Source of the DNA: Xylaria sp. FL1777
Lineage: Eukaryota; Ascomycota; Sordariomycetes; Xylariales; Xylariaceae
DNA length: 64,000 nt
Reading direction: 5' to 3'
Assembly: GCA_022578965.1 (NCBI GenBank)
Contig: MU400533.1
Span: 62,001-126,000 of the forward strand
The notes under the pieces were generated by a model. That model did not search any database, had not been told where the DNA came from, and saw only the letters and a program-made list of their open reading frames with translations. The position numbers and the translations under genes are program-made. Below, one piece after another: positions 24,627 through 36,461 of this stretch. How positions within the stretch are numbered: position 1 is the first letter of the stretch; the number at the start of each line of letters is the position of its first letter.

Positions 24627-26123
24627 ATGGGTAAACGTAAGAGGAATGTTGGTTTGAACGGGAGCACTGCTCGAGAGGAGGCTCCCGCCAAAAAGGCCAA
24701 GGCTTCGAACGATGTGCCTGGGACTGCGCCCACCACCATTCAGATCATAACAGGATCCTACGACCGCGTCCTCCACGGATTGACCGCCACCGTTTCGCCC
24801 GACGACAAAGTCGAGTTCGCCGACACCTTCCTTTTCAATGCGCATAGCTCTGCCATACGATGTCTAGCAGTCTCCCCCCCCTCCGCGCCGGAGTCCGGCA
24901 AGATTCAGAGGGTCATGTTGGCGTCGGGCAGCAGCGACGAGAGAATCAACGTCTACCATATATCTGCGCACCCGCCCAGGCGGAAAGCCAAAGATCTGTT
25001 GTCTTCCATTGCCCCGCGAAAGATCCTCGAGAATCCTAAGAATCGTGAGCTGGGTACTTTACTACATCATTCGTCTACGATCACTAGCCTCTCCTTTCCC
25101 ACCAAGTCGAAGCTCATCTCGGCATCGGAAGACTCTTCGATAGCAGTCACGCGGACGAGAGACTGGTCTCTACTGTCAACTATCAAAGTACCCAAGCCGA
25201 AACCGCAGGGACGACCGAGCGGCGATACGGCGGCATTGGATGGAACACCCGCTGGCGTCAACGACTTTGCTGTCCATCCGAGCATGAAGCTGATGATCAG
25301 CGTGAGTAAAGGGGAGAGATGCATGCGTCTTTGGAACCTCATGACGGCCAAGAAGGCTGGCGTTTTAAATTTCACCCGCGATATACTTGTGGAAGCCGGC
25401 GAGAGCAAACATTCACCCGGCGAAGGCAGGAAGGTGGTTTGGGGCACAACGGAGGAGGGCGATGAATTTAGCGTGGGGTTTGACCGGGATCTCATTGTAT
25501 TTGGCATGGACAGTACTCCCAAATGCAGAGTCATGCCAGAACCTAGGAGGAAAATCCACGAGTTCTGCTATGTGTCCGTGGATTCGGAAACTGAATCCTC
25601 GCTACTCGCTGTATCCACCGAGGATGGAAGAATTTTGTTTTTCTCGACGAATACCCAAGATCTATCAACACAAGAGCCAACAACAGACAAGAAGAACGAG
25701 AAGAACGAGAAGCTACCGGTCGCCAAACTGGTTGCGCAACTGGGAGGGCGAGAAGCCGGTGTTACAGGTCGAATCAAAGATTTCGCCATATGCAGGGTGG
25801 CAGACCAGCAGGGAGACAAACTCCTCATCCCTACAGGTAGTAGTGATGGCAAGGTTCGGCTTTTCATGCTGAGCGTGAAAGACCTAGCAGAAGCAAGGGG
25901 TAAGGAGTCTCCGGAACAAATTGGCAAGCAGCTAGGCACATACGAAACGCAAAACCGAATTACGTGTCTGGGTGCATTTGTAATGATACCTCGCGCAGAG
26001 GGGGCACAGGATAGCGATGATGAATTCGACGAGATAGATAATAGTGAGGAGGAAGATGACGAAGACGACAACGACGAGAACAGTGAGGATGGAGACGATG
26101 ATGGAGATGATGATGGCAATTAA
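24627..26123 (+). CDS. mak11: Mak11-like WD40 protein of 60S ribosome biogenesis (PAK1IP1 family)
   Basis: Single exon, 498 aa. Mak11/PAK1IP1 proteins are nucleolar WD40 factors for assembly of the large ribosomal subunit. The family opening IQIITGSYDRVLHGL is at about residues 32-46. WD-like repeats follow: HSSAIRCLAVSP near 72, HHSSTITSLSFPTKSKLISASEDS near 148, GVNDFAVHPSMKLMISVSKGERCMRLWNL near 210-240, and a late repeat ending KVRLFML near 414. The basic N-terminus (KRKR, KKAK) fits nucleolar targeting, and the last 35 residues are almost all Asp/Glu. The ATG at 24627 is the first in frame. The right end of the mobile element lies 195 bases upstream, so the element may sit in or next to the promoter. 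JIP5-like WD proteins are an alternative, but the first motif favours Mak11. Confidence 0.85.
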   Translation: MGKRKRNVGLNGSTAREEAPAKKAKASNDVPGTAPTTIQIITGSYDRVLHGLTATVSPDDKVEFADTFLFNAHSSAIRCLAVSPPSAPESGKIQRVMLASGSSDERINVYHISAHPPRRKAKDLLSSIAPRKILENPKNRELGTLLHHSSTITSLSFPTKSKLISASEDSSIAVTRTRDWSLLSTIKVPKPKPQGRPSGDTAALDGTPAGVNDFAVHPSMKLMISVSKGERCMRLWNLMTAKKAGVLNFTRDILVEAGESKHSPGEGRKVVWGTTEEGDEFSVGFDRDLIVFGMDSTPKCRVMPEPRRKIHEFCYVSVDSETESSLLAVSTEDGRILFFSTNTQDLSTQEPTTDKKNEKNEKLPVAKLVAQLGGREAGVTGRIKDFAICRVADQQGDKLLIPTGSSDGKVRLFMLSVKDLAEARGKESPEQIGKQLGTYETQNRITCLGAFVMIPRAEGAQDSDDEFDEIDNSEEEDDEDDNDENSEDGDDDGDDDGN

Positions 26124-27233
26124 AGTCAAACCATAATTATATTAATCAAGTATAATTTCTACCTGGACATCTGCGTTGGATGGCCAATTGTGCTTCTTGT
26201 CTTCATTACGACGAGCCTTGCCTACTTCATCTAAGGCCCGCATAACATTTGTAGGTACCTACGGTGACTTGTCGTACAGAGTATAGCTATAGAGAATTTG
26301 ACCTACTGTCTATCTAGTGTGTATGCTTATATTTGACGCGCATTGGCGTTCCTTGTGCTACGACGAAGAAGGGAGAAAGATACCCTACTGGTTTACGACC
26401 CATACTATCGGTGACCTGGGGGAGCATACAACATTTGGCACACGGAAATTGCTGCCCTTGACCGAGCAGGAATTAGGTCGACGCTTGCGGTGCTTGTTCC
26501 ATGGCCAGAAATAGTGCTCACCTACCTACCTACCTACCTAGGCTAAGCACATACATAGTAGGGAGGTTTGTACTGCGTAAATACTCAGTACCAGTAGGCT
26601 GGAGTGAAGGAATATCGGTAGGTGATTGCGTCGGTACCACCGCGAGAAGCCGACCGATGACCATGTGTCTGCCCATGCATTTGTGAGGCACGGTGGCTTG
26701 GTAGTCCAGGCTTTGCGAGGTCATTGGCGCGAACAGCCACTTATACGCAGTATATTACCTAGATCACAGGTACCACAAGACCGCCGCCACCAATCCCACT
26801 GGATGCAAGGAATCGACCAGGAACCTTAATCTGGGCTCGTTCTGGGTTGTTAATATCACGATGGCAGCTGAGTTGGTGCTATCTTGAGGCTTTCCGTGGA
26901 CTAAATATAGGGATGAATTTTCTTATGTTAGCTTAACCTCATCTAACCGTAATTTTTTTTTTAAAAAAAAATTGTCCTTAGCAGGCAACAAACTATGCAT
27001 AGACACTGGCACAGCAATACTAGAACATTAATGTTTCGAAACCGATGCAACCCCCCAGAAAATTGGAGAGATGGAGGAGGAAGGGTATTGAGAGATCGAA
27101 ACTCGTATTACCCCACGGGAACAGCAGAACGCGAATCTGGAAAAGATTGGCAAGCGAGGTGTGGGGTAATGGCGAATCAGTGAGCAGGAAGCCGAATCTG
27201 ATATGCGTAGAGTAGTAGGTAGTGTATCTGGTT

Positions 27234-27259
27234 GCATCTGGTGCATCTGGTGCATCTGG
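27234..27259 (+). repeat. Short tandem repeat GCATCTGGT x3
   Basis: Three near-perfect 9-base units in tandem, preceded by a diverged unit. Small and intergenic. Confidence 0.9.
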
Positions 27260-27731
27260 CGCTGTCTCAGAAGAGGACCATGGGCCTGGCCGTGTCTGTT
27301 CTGGCTGGCCATGTGATTCTCGCCCGCGAGCCAGCCAGCTCAGCCCCCCGAGCGGTCCGCATCTATACATAGCACTACATAGTACACCACTGATACATAG
27401 TATCGGTACACTACACGTAGGAAGCATCACGATTGTTGTCGCTGCGTACGCATGCACGTGAGCATCTCGGTTCCCCTTCCCCCTCACCCTCCCCTCACCA
27501 TGAGAAGCGAAGTTCAGAGCTGAACATCAACACCATCTCGATCCTTCCGGTTTGGGACGGACCACCTGAGCACTCCTTGATCAGGCAGTAGGTAACCAGG
27601 TACAGACAGGGGCACTGGACAGGGAATATTCGGCAGGGTATGGTCGCTGCTCTGCTGCTGTACTGTATGTACGCCTCACTCTACGACATTACAGGAAGGA
27701 CAAGACGAGTTGAATAACGGCTTGCTGTGCA

Positions 27732-27764
27732 CACGCAGTGCCCACGCAGTGCCCACGCAGTGCC
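27732..27764 (+). repeat. Short tandem repeat CACGCAGTGCC x3
   Basis: Three identical 11-base units in tandem in intergenic sequence. Confidence 0.95.
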
Positions 27765-29554
27765 TATGTAGCCTGGGTACTACGTCACTTGACATGATCT
27801 GTTCCCCGGTTACCAACTTGAGCTCCTTGACCGATCCTAGGTACTGCCTACCTGTACACTACTGTGCGGACCCCGGATTTCTGCGTACGGCGTAAGTACG
27901 CAGTTATGCGCACACTAGGAATTGTTAACCCCGACCACTCTCCAACTACCGGTATAATCACTACCGCGTATGTATGCCTCATACGCGTAAAGAACTGAAT
28001 GCAGCATGCTCGCATGACTCTGCCTACCTACTCTATGACTGAATGGTTCAAACGAGCGAGCGAATCAAGACATTCTCGCCCACAGACTACATCCACTTAC
28101 ACAGTAAAAAAGAAACCATGCCCGCTTTGTAACGCTATTCGTCTTATTACCGTAGTAGGTAGCTACTCATTGACCGGGAAGTGCGGAGATGTCTCATTGC
28201 ACCAAAACAAGGTTGAGGCGTTCGGTTTTATGCGTTTTGCAGAACTCGAGCAGTAGGACAAGAGGTATGTATGTACGGTTTTCTGTTCGCCAGGGCAGAA
28301 TGTAGGTAGGCACTGCCGAAGTTTGTTTTTGTGGTATACTGGTAGAACCGCAGGTCGTGAGCACGGGATTGCGCAACTGGTGCATTCTCGATGCTCGTCG
28401 GGGTCGCGCTCAAGCTGTTGCGAAACCCGCGACGGGGCCGGACCCCGCCGCCAGTGACGATCTCGGGGAGCAGAACTTCACTTTGCCGTTGGATATTTTA
28501 TACACTAAGTAGGAACCTACCGTACTAGGTAGTATTGTATGGAAACAGTACTACGTTTTTCACCTTTTTTTTCTTTCCCCAAATGTTGCGGTAGCGGGTC
28601 TCGGCTATTTAATCATCCAATTAAAAGAATTTCGAAAGAGCCGGACGGTGGTGTGCAGATGGTCTAAGGTTCCAGAGTTATACGCAGTAAAGGCCTTGTC
28701 GAAAGAACCCCCAACCCCAGCCCTGTCATGCACGCGGAGCCAAGGCGCCGACTCCGCTATGCGTAAATGCTGCACCAAACCAAGGTCGGAAACAAGTACC
28801 TACCTCCCGGCCAGGGTATTGGCCAGAAAGAGGTTGATTCAAACCTAGTGATCCACCTGGACCAGCTAGGTACCTGCCTAGGTACTGTCTAAGCAGCCTA
28901 GTGTACAAGTTCGATAGTGTCTCTTGGAAACTATACCATTTGACTACCTCCTAACTCAGCTGTCAAATTGATTTCCAATTCCTTGTCAACCTACATACAT
29001 ACTCTATATACTGCCTTCGTCGTCATTGCGGTGCAAGACATATTGCAGCACCTAGAATTTAGAATTTCTGGCTACTAGGTCACGTACATTCTTCTGGGTC
29101 TGATCTGCATTCCTACATACTACATAACCTATCCCCCCCAGCTGTCTCTCCTCTTCATTAGGTACTTCGATACTACCTTGGCCGCGCAGACTTATTATAC
29201 CACTCTGTCCACTGCCGTCCATCGCCTCCCTCGTCTATTCCTAGATATATTGACAAGACAACTCTCCAACTAAGACTCCAGCCCTTTGCCCTTTTTCATA
29301 TTCCTGTCGGACTAAATCACCCATCTTCTTGTAGCGTATCTCTGGGCCGCTCCGAACCCTTACGAGTCTTGTCTGTTTAGTCTATGACAGAACACCCTAA
29401 ACCGAGTTCTACGCTATCTCGCCTTCAGTCTGGTGTATAGTATATCTTACAAGTATACTCCCAAGCTACGCAGCCACCGCCTGTCTTTCGTAATACCCGA
29501 TTCGCCTACGAGTGCATGATCAGCACGTTGCCTAAGTCCTAGATCTGAACCATC

Positions 29555-30845
29555 ATGGCCGATTCTCCCAATGGACCGCCGCTATTACGGCCTGTCCCAG
29601 TGCGACCCTTCAATTTCAACAACCACAGGGAGCCAACACCACCGGCAGATGAAACACTTTCTCACACTCCCACCAGTGGTTCGTCTATAAACCTGGACTG
29701 GCTGAATTTCAAGTTGCTGGATCCGAGGAATAGGACACGCTCCGAGTCGTCGGCAAGTATCAGCCGCGCTCAGTCTGTCATGAATCTCACTTCATCGACC
29801 CTGATGGGCATATATGAACCTATAGCCTACGACAATGACAAGTACACCCCGAACAACGAGCTTAATACTCCCTGGGGAGCGGGCGCGGAAACACCTGCGA
29901 GGGTTTTAAACCTGGACGAGCCTCTCTCCATGATAGAGAAGGAGCGCCCTTACCCAGCACGAAGACGTTCCTCAGCCCACCATCCGACGCACACGCCGCC
30001 ATTATCAGCCACAACCTCCTTTTTCTACTCGTGTCTGAGAGCATTGCTCCTGTCAGGCTTAGGCGTATTATATGGGATCGGGGTGGCAACTGTGCGGGCT
30101 GATCGTTCGACACCAGCATTCCGAATGACGTCGAATTACAGCTGGGGCTACATGACTTTCTGGGGCGCATCTGGGCTCACCTTGGGCTGCTTGTTACCCT
30201 GGGTCGACGGTATGTGGGAACGCTCTATCGGAGACGGCAACAGTGAGGGAGCCATCGAGGCAGAAAACGACACCGGTAAGAACTTGCGGCGGAAAACTGA
30301 CTGGGCGCTCGCTGTTCGCGGCATCGGCATCTTCGTTGGGATTGCTTATGCGATTGTAAGTTTCGTCCTAGTTACACCTAGCAGTATTAATCACAATGGG
30401 CGGCTAGGGCGCTCGTGGAAATTTGTACAATTACTAACTATAACCTCTGTAGCGCAAACTTCATTGGGACTCAACTCTACAACTCTCTCTGTGCCTCGCT
30501 CTCGTGAACCCTGCTTTGTGGTTTTTGATCGACGGCTCGATGCCGGGCTTTATTGTTTCATCGGCTGTTGGACTCACGGGCTCGGCCTTACTCACTGGCC
30601 TGCAACCTGATATGGTGCCTGTGCCAGCCATACTCTCATCTTCTTCTCACGGTGGACTCCACAATACAGGGGCAATTCATTCCAACGCCTCTTACTACGC
30701 CGGCGCTGAAGCGATGCTTGGCGGTTTTGCAAACCAGCAGACCTTCACCTTGGGCATTTGGACATTGAATGTACTTTTCTGCTGCTGTGTCGTATTCGGC
30801 AATGTCGGTCGGTGGCTCGCCGTCAACAAATACGGTCGGCCGTAG
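29555..30845 (+). CDS. ins1: INSIG-domain ER membrane protein
   Basis: Two exons (29555-30355 and 30453-30845, intron 97 nt, phase 0) encode 397 aa. The INSIG family are ER multi-pass proteins that regulate HMG-CoA reductase and, in some fungi, SREBP. The N-terminal 145 residues are hydrophilic and Ser/Thr/Pro-rich with candidate phosphorylation sites (RSSAHH near 138). Membrane segments follow: about 153-173 (ALLLSGLGVLYGIGVA), 190-212 (MTFWGASGLTLGCLLPW), 253-270 spanning the intron (GIGIFVGIAYAI), 278-315 (LCLALVNPALWFLIDG and FIVSSAVGLTGSALL), and a last one near 372-388 (NVLFCCCVVFGNVG). The protein ends with the short hydrophilic tail LAVNKYGRP. The exon junction reads AYAI then RKLHWDSTLQLSL, which matches the family. 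Fungal function (sterol regulation) is inferred from the family only. Confidence 0.9.
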
Positions 30846-33543
30846 GGTCAACCTAGCGAGTAGTAGAATTCGAAGACTGGACTAAAAAGGAAAGAAAAGA
30901 AAAGGGGTTTCTGAAACACTCGGCTCTAGGATATATTTACAATCACGATTTATGAGCGCACCACCTTGCTGAAAAATAGCTGGTTGAGTCTTCATTTGGT
31001 TAAGCGGTATCAAAATTGGCATCGGGCGAATCGGTAACATTCGGCGGCATTAACAGGCAGGACGGCACGGAATGGAGTGGCTTTTTGGGAACCTATCTAC
31101 CTCTACTGTGTAAATTTTTATATCTATATATATATATATCTTGGATAAATACCTAAGGTGCTCAGGGAAGCATTCAACTCTCACCCTTCTGTAAATATGT
31201 TTTGGTATCCTGTTGGTAAAAACAAACCCCTTTCCCTCTCTTTCGTGTGGGTATATATACACCTAGGAAGTCATAGCAATAAGACGAGAAAGATTCTCAG
31301 CTAAACGTCCACGTCTAGATCTTTGCTCTAAAGACTAACCAATTCCAAGTCGGCAATATCCAGAGCCCTCTTCAATGAGGAAACGTGATAGACAGTGATG
31401 CTTCTCGCCGAGCCTTCGGCACATTGAAGCTCAGCATGGGTGTTCGCTCTTACAAGATCCACATAAGTGAGTGGACAAGATATCTCAGTAGGGGTACCAG
31501 TATATAGGTAGGTGGCGTTGGGCTACGCAACTGACTTCGCACGGCGAGGCTGTATTTATCTCACTTGCGCTTGGTGACGGTCCAGATAACGGAGACGACA
31601 TGCTACCGTTTCTGAGATGGCGACGACCGCTATATTTTTTAGAACGTGAATGCTGCATGTGGTAAGAATTCTTTAAGAGCAGGATATTCCAGATTAGGAG
31701 ACACGTGACTCTGAGACATTCTAAAAGGGGTGTAAGAGAGGATTGCTCTACGATGAGGTTGTGTAAGGCCGTTCGCATGGATTACTGTGATGAAGACATA
31801 TGCTGCGAGAATAGCGAGCTCCCCCGGTATAGAGGGATTTATGGACTTACAGTATCGCTCACTCTTCCGTTTTCTTTGGTCTGTGTTTACTTTTAATAAG
31901 ATGTCTGTCGTCATAGGTTAGGTACTTGAAAGAGGTTCGGTAGATACTGCGAACATGTGGCGCAGCGAGCGGCTCAACGAACTACATACCTGCCGTACAT
32001 TGGTCGATAAGTTTTTGTGTCACTTCGAAGATATAGTACCTCCGCCCCCCCCCCCCTCCCCCCGGGAACAGCATGTTTGATATTTGGGCGTAGGGAGATT
32101 CAGTATGGTACTCTCCTGTTACTGTTCCTACTAGCATCCAAGGCAATGGAACTCGGAGGTCGGAGGAATCACAATAGCAGGTAGAATTAATGGTTGGCAA
32201 TAAAAGATATATTGAACATAGCCCGCATTTTGGGCGGGTGTAACAAGTCTGTCTCAACAAGGAGAGAAACATAGTATTTAAGAAGATGCTAGTTGAACTC
32301 CTTGGTCCAACATTATCTTTCTCTTCCGCAGTACTCAGCCTGTGTACCGTAGTTCGCCGAGCTCGGCCTGTCGTCACGTTGAATTCGCTTCGTGATGGTA
32401 GTACATTTTGGATGGATTCGGGAGGTTACTCACTGCCTAGACAGTTTTTCGAGTTCGTCCCTCTTCTCAATTCTCGGGCTGTCATAGCTAACTTGTACTA
32501 TATGCTCGCCCGCTATATAAGTGAGCGCTTGCATTGTTGTCATTGTGTGATGCTATGCCGAGGTATATTATTAGTGGGGTATATTGACAATAGACTTGAA
32601 TATGAAAGAAGAGAAGGATGTTGAAGAGTCCTAGTTCTTTTATGCAACAACACCCTTCATCGAGATCGTCCGTATTAGGCTAGGCACATCGACAATCTAC
32701 GCATAGATTCGCCCATTTAACCAATCAATTACTCAGGTAGCTGGTCAATTGTGATGTTGAAGAGTCCCTGAACCCTTGTGGGGCCGTCTTTCTTGTGCTG
32801 TGGAGGGCCCTCCGACGTCAAGACTTTTTTAGTCTATAAATACAACAGTACCTACCCCTACAATAGAACCAGTATACCAGTATACACAGATTGAGCAGGT
32901 AGTAAGCAGTCGGCCAGGTAGCAGTTTCTTTCCCTAGGTAGGCAGCGTGGTGGTCTCGGTAGTGTAGTAGTCTAGGTACCTAGGCAGTGTAGTAAGTACC
33001 GGTAGTCTATATGTAAAGTGGTCACAGAAGCACCAACATAATATGTATGATGACTCCTACATCTTTCGATACTGCACCTGTTGCATTGTTTCCTGCTCTC
33101 CCCTGCTAATCACCCCCCAAAAATTGGATTCTTCATCTGCTTTCAGGCGAATATTGTCTCTACGGCTAGTCTGTTGGCTATTCGATGGCATTAGCACTAC
33201 TTCCACTTTACCTTTGCTAAGGTAACTGAATATGCGACACAGCAGAGCTACGAATCATCACACGTGAGACGAGCTTTAATATCCTCATGACGCCGCCGCT
33301 TTCTCGTTCCTAACAGCTGCCGTCCATTATATACTCCTTTGTCGTCTCATTTTCGCACTGTCTTCCAGACTAGACAGCCTTTCCTGCCATTCTTGCTTAT
33401 TCAGCATTGTGCGCTAAATTGGAAGTTATTTGTAGGTTGAAGACAACAGGTAGACCTATCACGGGCATCTACTCCAGAATACAGCATCTAGAAACACAGG
33501 AGTCTCGCCCCTCGGCTATTACGACGTATGATCTGGCATTTTC
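30846..33543. other. Gene-poor region, 2.7 kb
   Basis: No supported gene. A poly-C rich run lies at about 32041-32063. A 15-base word (GATGTTGAAGAGTCC) occurs at 32617-32631 and again at 32753-32767. ACCTA/TAGGTA words lie near 32930-33000. The right end should be the leader of the RING/LON gene. Confidence 0.5.
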
Positions 33544-35330
33544 ATGTCCTCTACTCAGGCAAATGCGTCACGGCCCAGCCCCTCCTCGTCGATGCCACCT
33601 GACGGCCTGCTTCCGAGCTCGCCGTCCGACGATAAGGACTCTGTCCCCAATTCTGCCAGCATAGAACGGCCTGAAACCTCCGTGGATTCTCTCCTTGATG
33701 CCGTCAATGATGCCCGGCGGATCATCCGTTTAATCCAGTGTCAGATTTGTCACAGGATATTACAAGATCCCACAACGCTACCATGCGGTTATAGCATCTG
33801 CAGGACTTGCCTTCCTGAAACCCGGCCTCGAGCCAATATTTCCTGGCCCGCAATAGAGAGTCGATTACAGGGCTTCGATTGTCCCTTCTCGGACTGCGGC
33901 AAGGAACACGCCGCTGCTGATTGCGCTCTCGACGTTACGTTGAACAAGGTTCTAGCTATGGTCAAAACGGCCATATCCTCATACCAGTCTGCTACACAGC
34001 TTCCTGGATTCTCTACGCACATTACAGTTTGTGATCAATGGGGAATTGCTGGAGTGCCTTCGTTGGAGGAGAAGCAGCCGGAGTCAAGGGTGTTGAACGG
34101 CGGCCGTATCATCGCCGCATACACACTGGCGGAGCTTGGCAAGCTGGAGTATAGTAGTGAAGTGTCGTACTCCTATGTGGGCGCCAAGGCCGAAGAAGTG
34201 AGCAAGCTTGACAGCGAAGTCTTTCTAAAGTTAAAGGAACTGGTGAAGACCGAGATGGACTGCCAGGTTTGTTATGCTCTCTTCCTGGATCCCCTGACCA
34301 CGACATGCGGACACACGTACTGCCGGACGTGCATTCACCGGATTCTCGACCACTCGGATTTATGTCCGATATGTAGACGCACTATCTCCGTCCAAGCCCA
34401 AGCCAGTCCACGCACTGCGCCCTCAAACAGACGTCTCGTATCGATGATCAATGGTTTTTGGGCGGATCTGGTTGCGCTCCGCTCCCAAGCTTACAGGCTA
34501 GAGCAGCAAGCGGACCTTGGAGGATTCGATGTGCCCATTTTCGTCTGCACGTTGTCATTTCCATCTATGCCGCTCTTCCTCCACGTATTTGAGCCACGGT
34601 ATAAGCTCATGATTCGGCGCGCTGTCGAGGGCGACCGAACGTTTGGAATGGTACTCGGGAGGTCGGCTCCTGGCTCAGACGAGCCGGACTTCATGGAGCT
34701 TGGTGTTCTTCTACGAATAGTCAATATCGAGTTTTTCGCCGACGGCCGCAGTCTGCTAGAAACCGTCGGGGTTTCGAGATTCAAGATTACACGGCACGGG
34801 TACTTAGACGGCTACGTCGTTGCTAACGTCGAGAAAGTCGATGATATCAGCTTGGCTGAAGAGGAGATGCTCGAGGCATCCGAACTCAGCCGCGAGAGTG
34901 ATATAATCGTCCTAGAAACTCAGGATTCCACACCGGGGTTGGCGGATACGGGACCATCTTCAACAACTCAGTCTCCCCCCACCACCGTCTCGGATGGTGA
35001 TCTGGACGTTATCTCGACCAGGGAATTGTTAAATTTTGGTGTCGAGTTCGTTAGGAGAATGCAGGCGGAAAGCGTCCACTGGCTGACAGCTCGAATGCTG
35101 GCTATATACGGCGAATGCCCAGAAGATCCCGCCACCTTTGCCTGGTGGTTCGCTTGCGTTTTCCCGGTGAGTGATGCGGAGAAGTACAGATTATTAGGAA
35201 CGTCAAGTGTGCGTGAACGACTAAAGATCTCTTATCGATGGATTGTGGAATGGGAAGCCAGCAGAGTAAGCACATAGCCCGCTCCTATAGAAGGATTGCT
35301 AATTCATATGACCAGTGGTTAGTAGCTTGA
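33544..35330 (+). CDS. RING-RING-LON domain protein (LONRF / CrgA-like)
   Basis: Probable E3 ubiquitin ligase. The same architecture is found in animal LONRF proteins and in CrgA of Mucor, a repressor of carotenoid synthesis. The main exon is 33544-35265 (574 codons). A consensus donor GTAAGC at 35266, a branch-like TGCTAAT and the acceptor at 35314-35315 remove 50 nt, and a micro-exon 35316-35330 adds Trp-Leu-Val-Ala, giving 578 aa; without splicing the frame stops at 35277. RING 1 is at about 66-120 (CQIC...LPCGYSICRTC...CPFSDC), RING 2 at about 239-280 (CQVC...TCGHTYCRTC...CPIC), and the LON substrate-binding domain at about 329-575 (FPSMPLFLHVFEPRYKLMI). There is no Lon ATPase or protease domain. 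In RING 1 the expected His ligand is Tyr. Confidence 0.9.
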
Positions 35331-36461
35331 TCCCTTTAAACAGACTTATGCTTGCTCTTCTTAAGTTTCTCTTCTCTGGTGTACCCCTGTCTTATCATCT
35401 CATCCCCTCTCACTGTCTCCCTGGGGATACCTTGACACTTCGATATACCCTAAGACCCTCAGTCCAGTCCTACACGCTGAACGTTTTCTGCATAACAGAA
35501 AGAACGCTTGTTGACGGAATCATCACGTTTCGCAGGCGCCTTTCGAATTGTCTCGTCACATGACGAGACTACCGACAGCTACCATATATCACTTCCGTCA
35601 ATCCCGTTGACGGATAGGCTAAATAAAATCGTAAAGCACGCAGCATCGCATGAGAATAGATGAAAATTTGTCTATATATTTGGACTTCTGGTTTCCTACG
35701 GAGTTTAGGGAGGATTCCATCATCATGTTCATCATCATCATCAGGAGCACGCAGATTTGTTATCATATAAGTGATACCACCATAGCCATTGTTTTCGATT
35801 TTTCTTCATTTATCTAGAACGGGGCTTGTCTATATCCTGTGTGGTAGTTTCTGGTCTGCATTGTTATCATTGCCATATATCACCAATGTTGCTTTCCTCA
35901 TTCATTATATGCATCATCATCTATTTGTCAGAACAATTGAGATTTTGAAACACCGAGTTCCTAATGCTCTCATCCGTCTATTCGTTGATATTGGTTGTAT
36001 TGGTTGTATTGGTTGTATTGGTTGATAGTATTACAGAGAAAAGGACTAACAACTGCTAAGTGTGTATGTTGGATATCCTAAGTTCTTATCGAACGTAGGA
36101 CAAAAGCGGAGTGGAAATGCCGTGCTCTTTCGAGCATTTCTCGGAATCAAGCAATCGTTTACCACGCGGCCTTATAGGCGGTGGTGAAGATGACCGACTA
36201 AGGAAACCAACCCTAACCGTTCCGCTCCTGTGTAGACGGTAAAGGGGCCTATTAGACGAGAAGTCTCGGTTTCTATCACTCGGTAGCGATATGAACAGCT
36301 GGGATTACGACGGACGCTTGGAGTAATGGTGGTAGCCTTCCTATTACTGCACACGCTAACAGTAGGCCAAATAGCCCGACGGCGGTCGACAACAGATCAA
36401 CGGGCCACAGCGTCGGATATCTTTCTACAGAGTTCTTTACTTAGGAGAGCCTAATACCCAA
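35331..36461. other. Convergent 3' region RING/LON and THO1-GUK
   Basis: About 1.1 kb between two converging genes; no gene recognised. It holds a short tandem repeat at 35990-36024. Confidence 0.5.
35990..36024 (+). repeat. Short tandem repeat ATTGGTTGT x4
   Basis: Four 9-base units, the last incomplete by one base, in intergenic sequence. Confidence 0.95.

Larger units (their letters stand above)
26124..29554. other. Gene-poor region, 3.4 kb
   Basis: No open frame with recognisable family similarity and no convincing multi-exon model on either strand. Contents seen: several TACCTA/TAGGTA clusters (about 26520-26540, 28500-28530, 28870-28885), three copies of the TACTGCGTA word or its complement (26571, about 26742, about 28682), an A/T palindrome near 26951-26972, and two short tandem arrays listed separately. 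The right 400 bases should be the promoter and leader of the INSIG gene. Small secreted-protein genes or non-coding RNAs could be missed here. Confidence 0.5.
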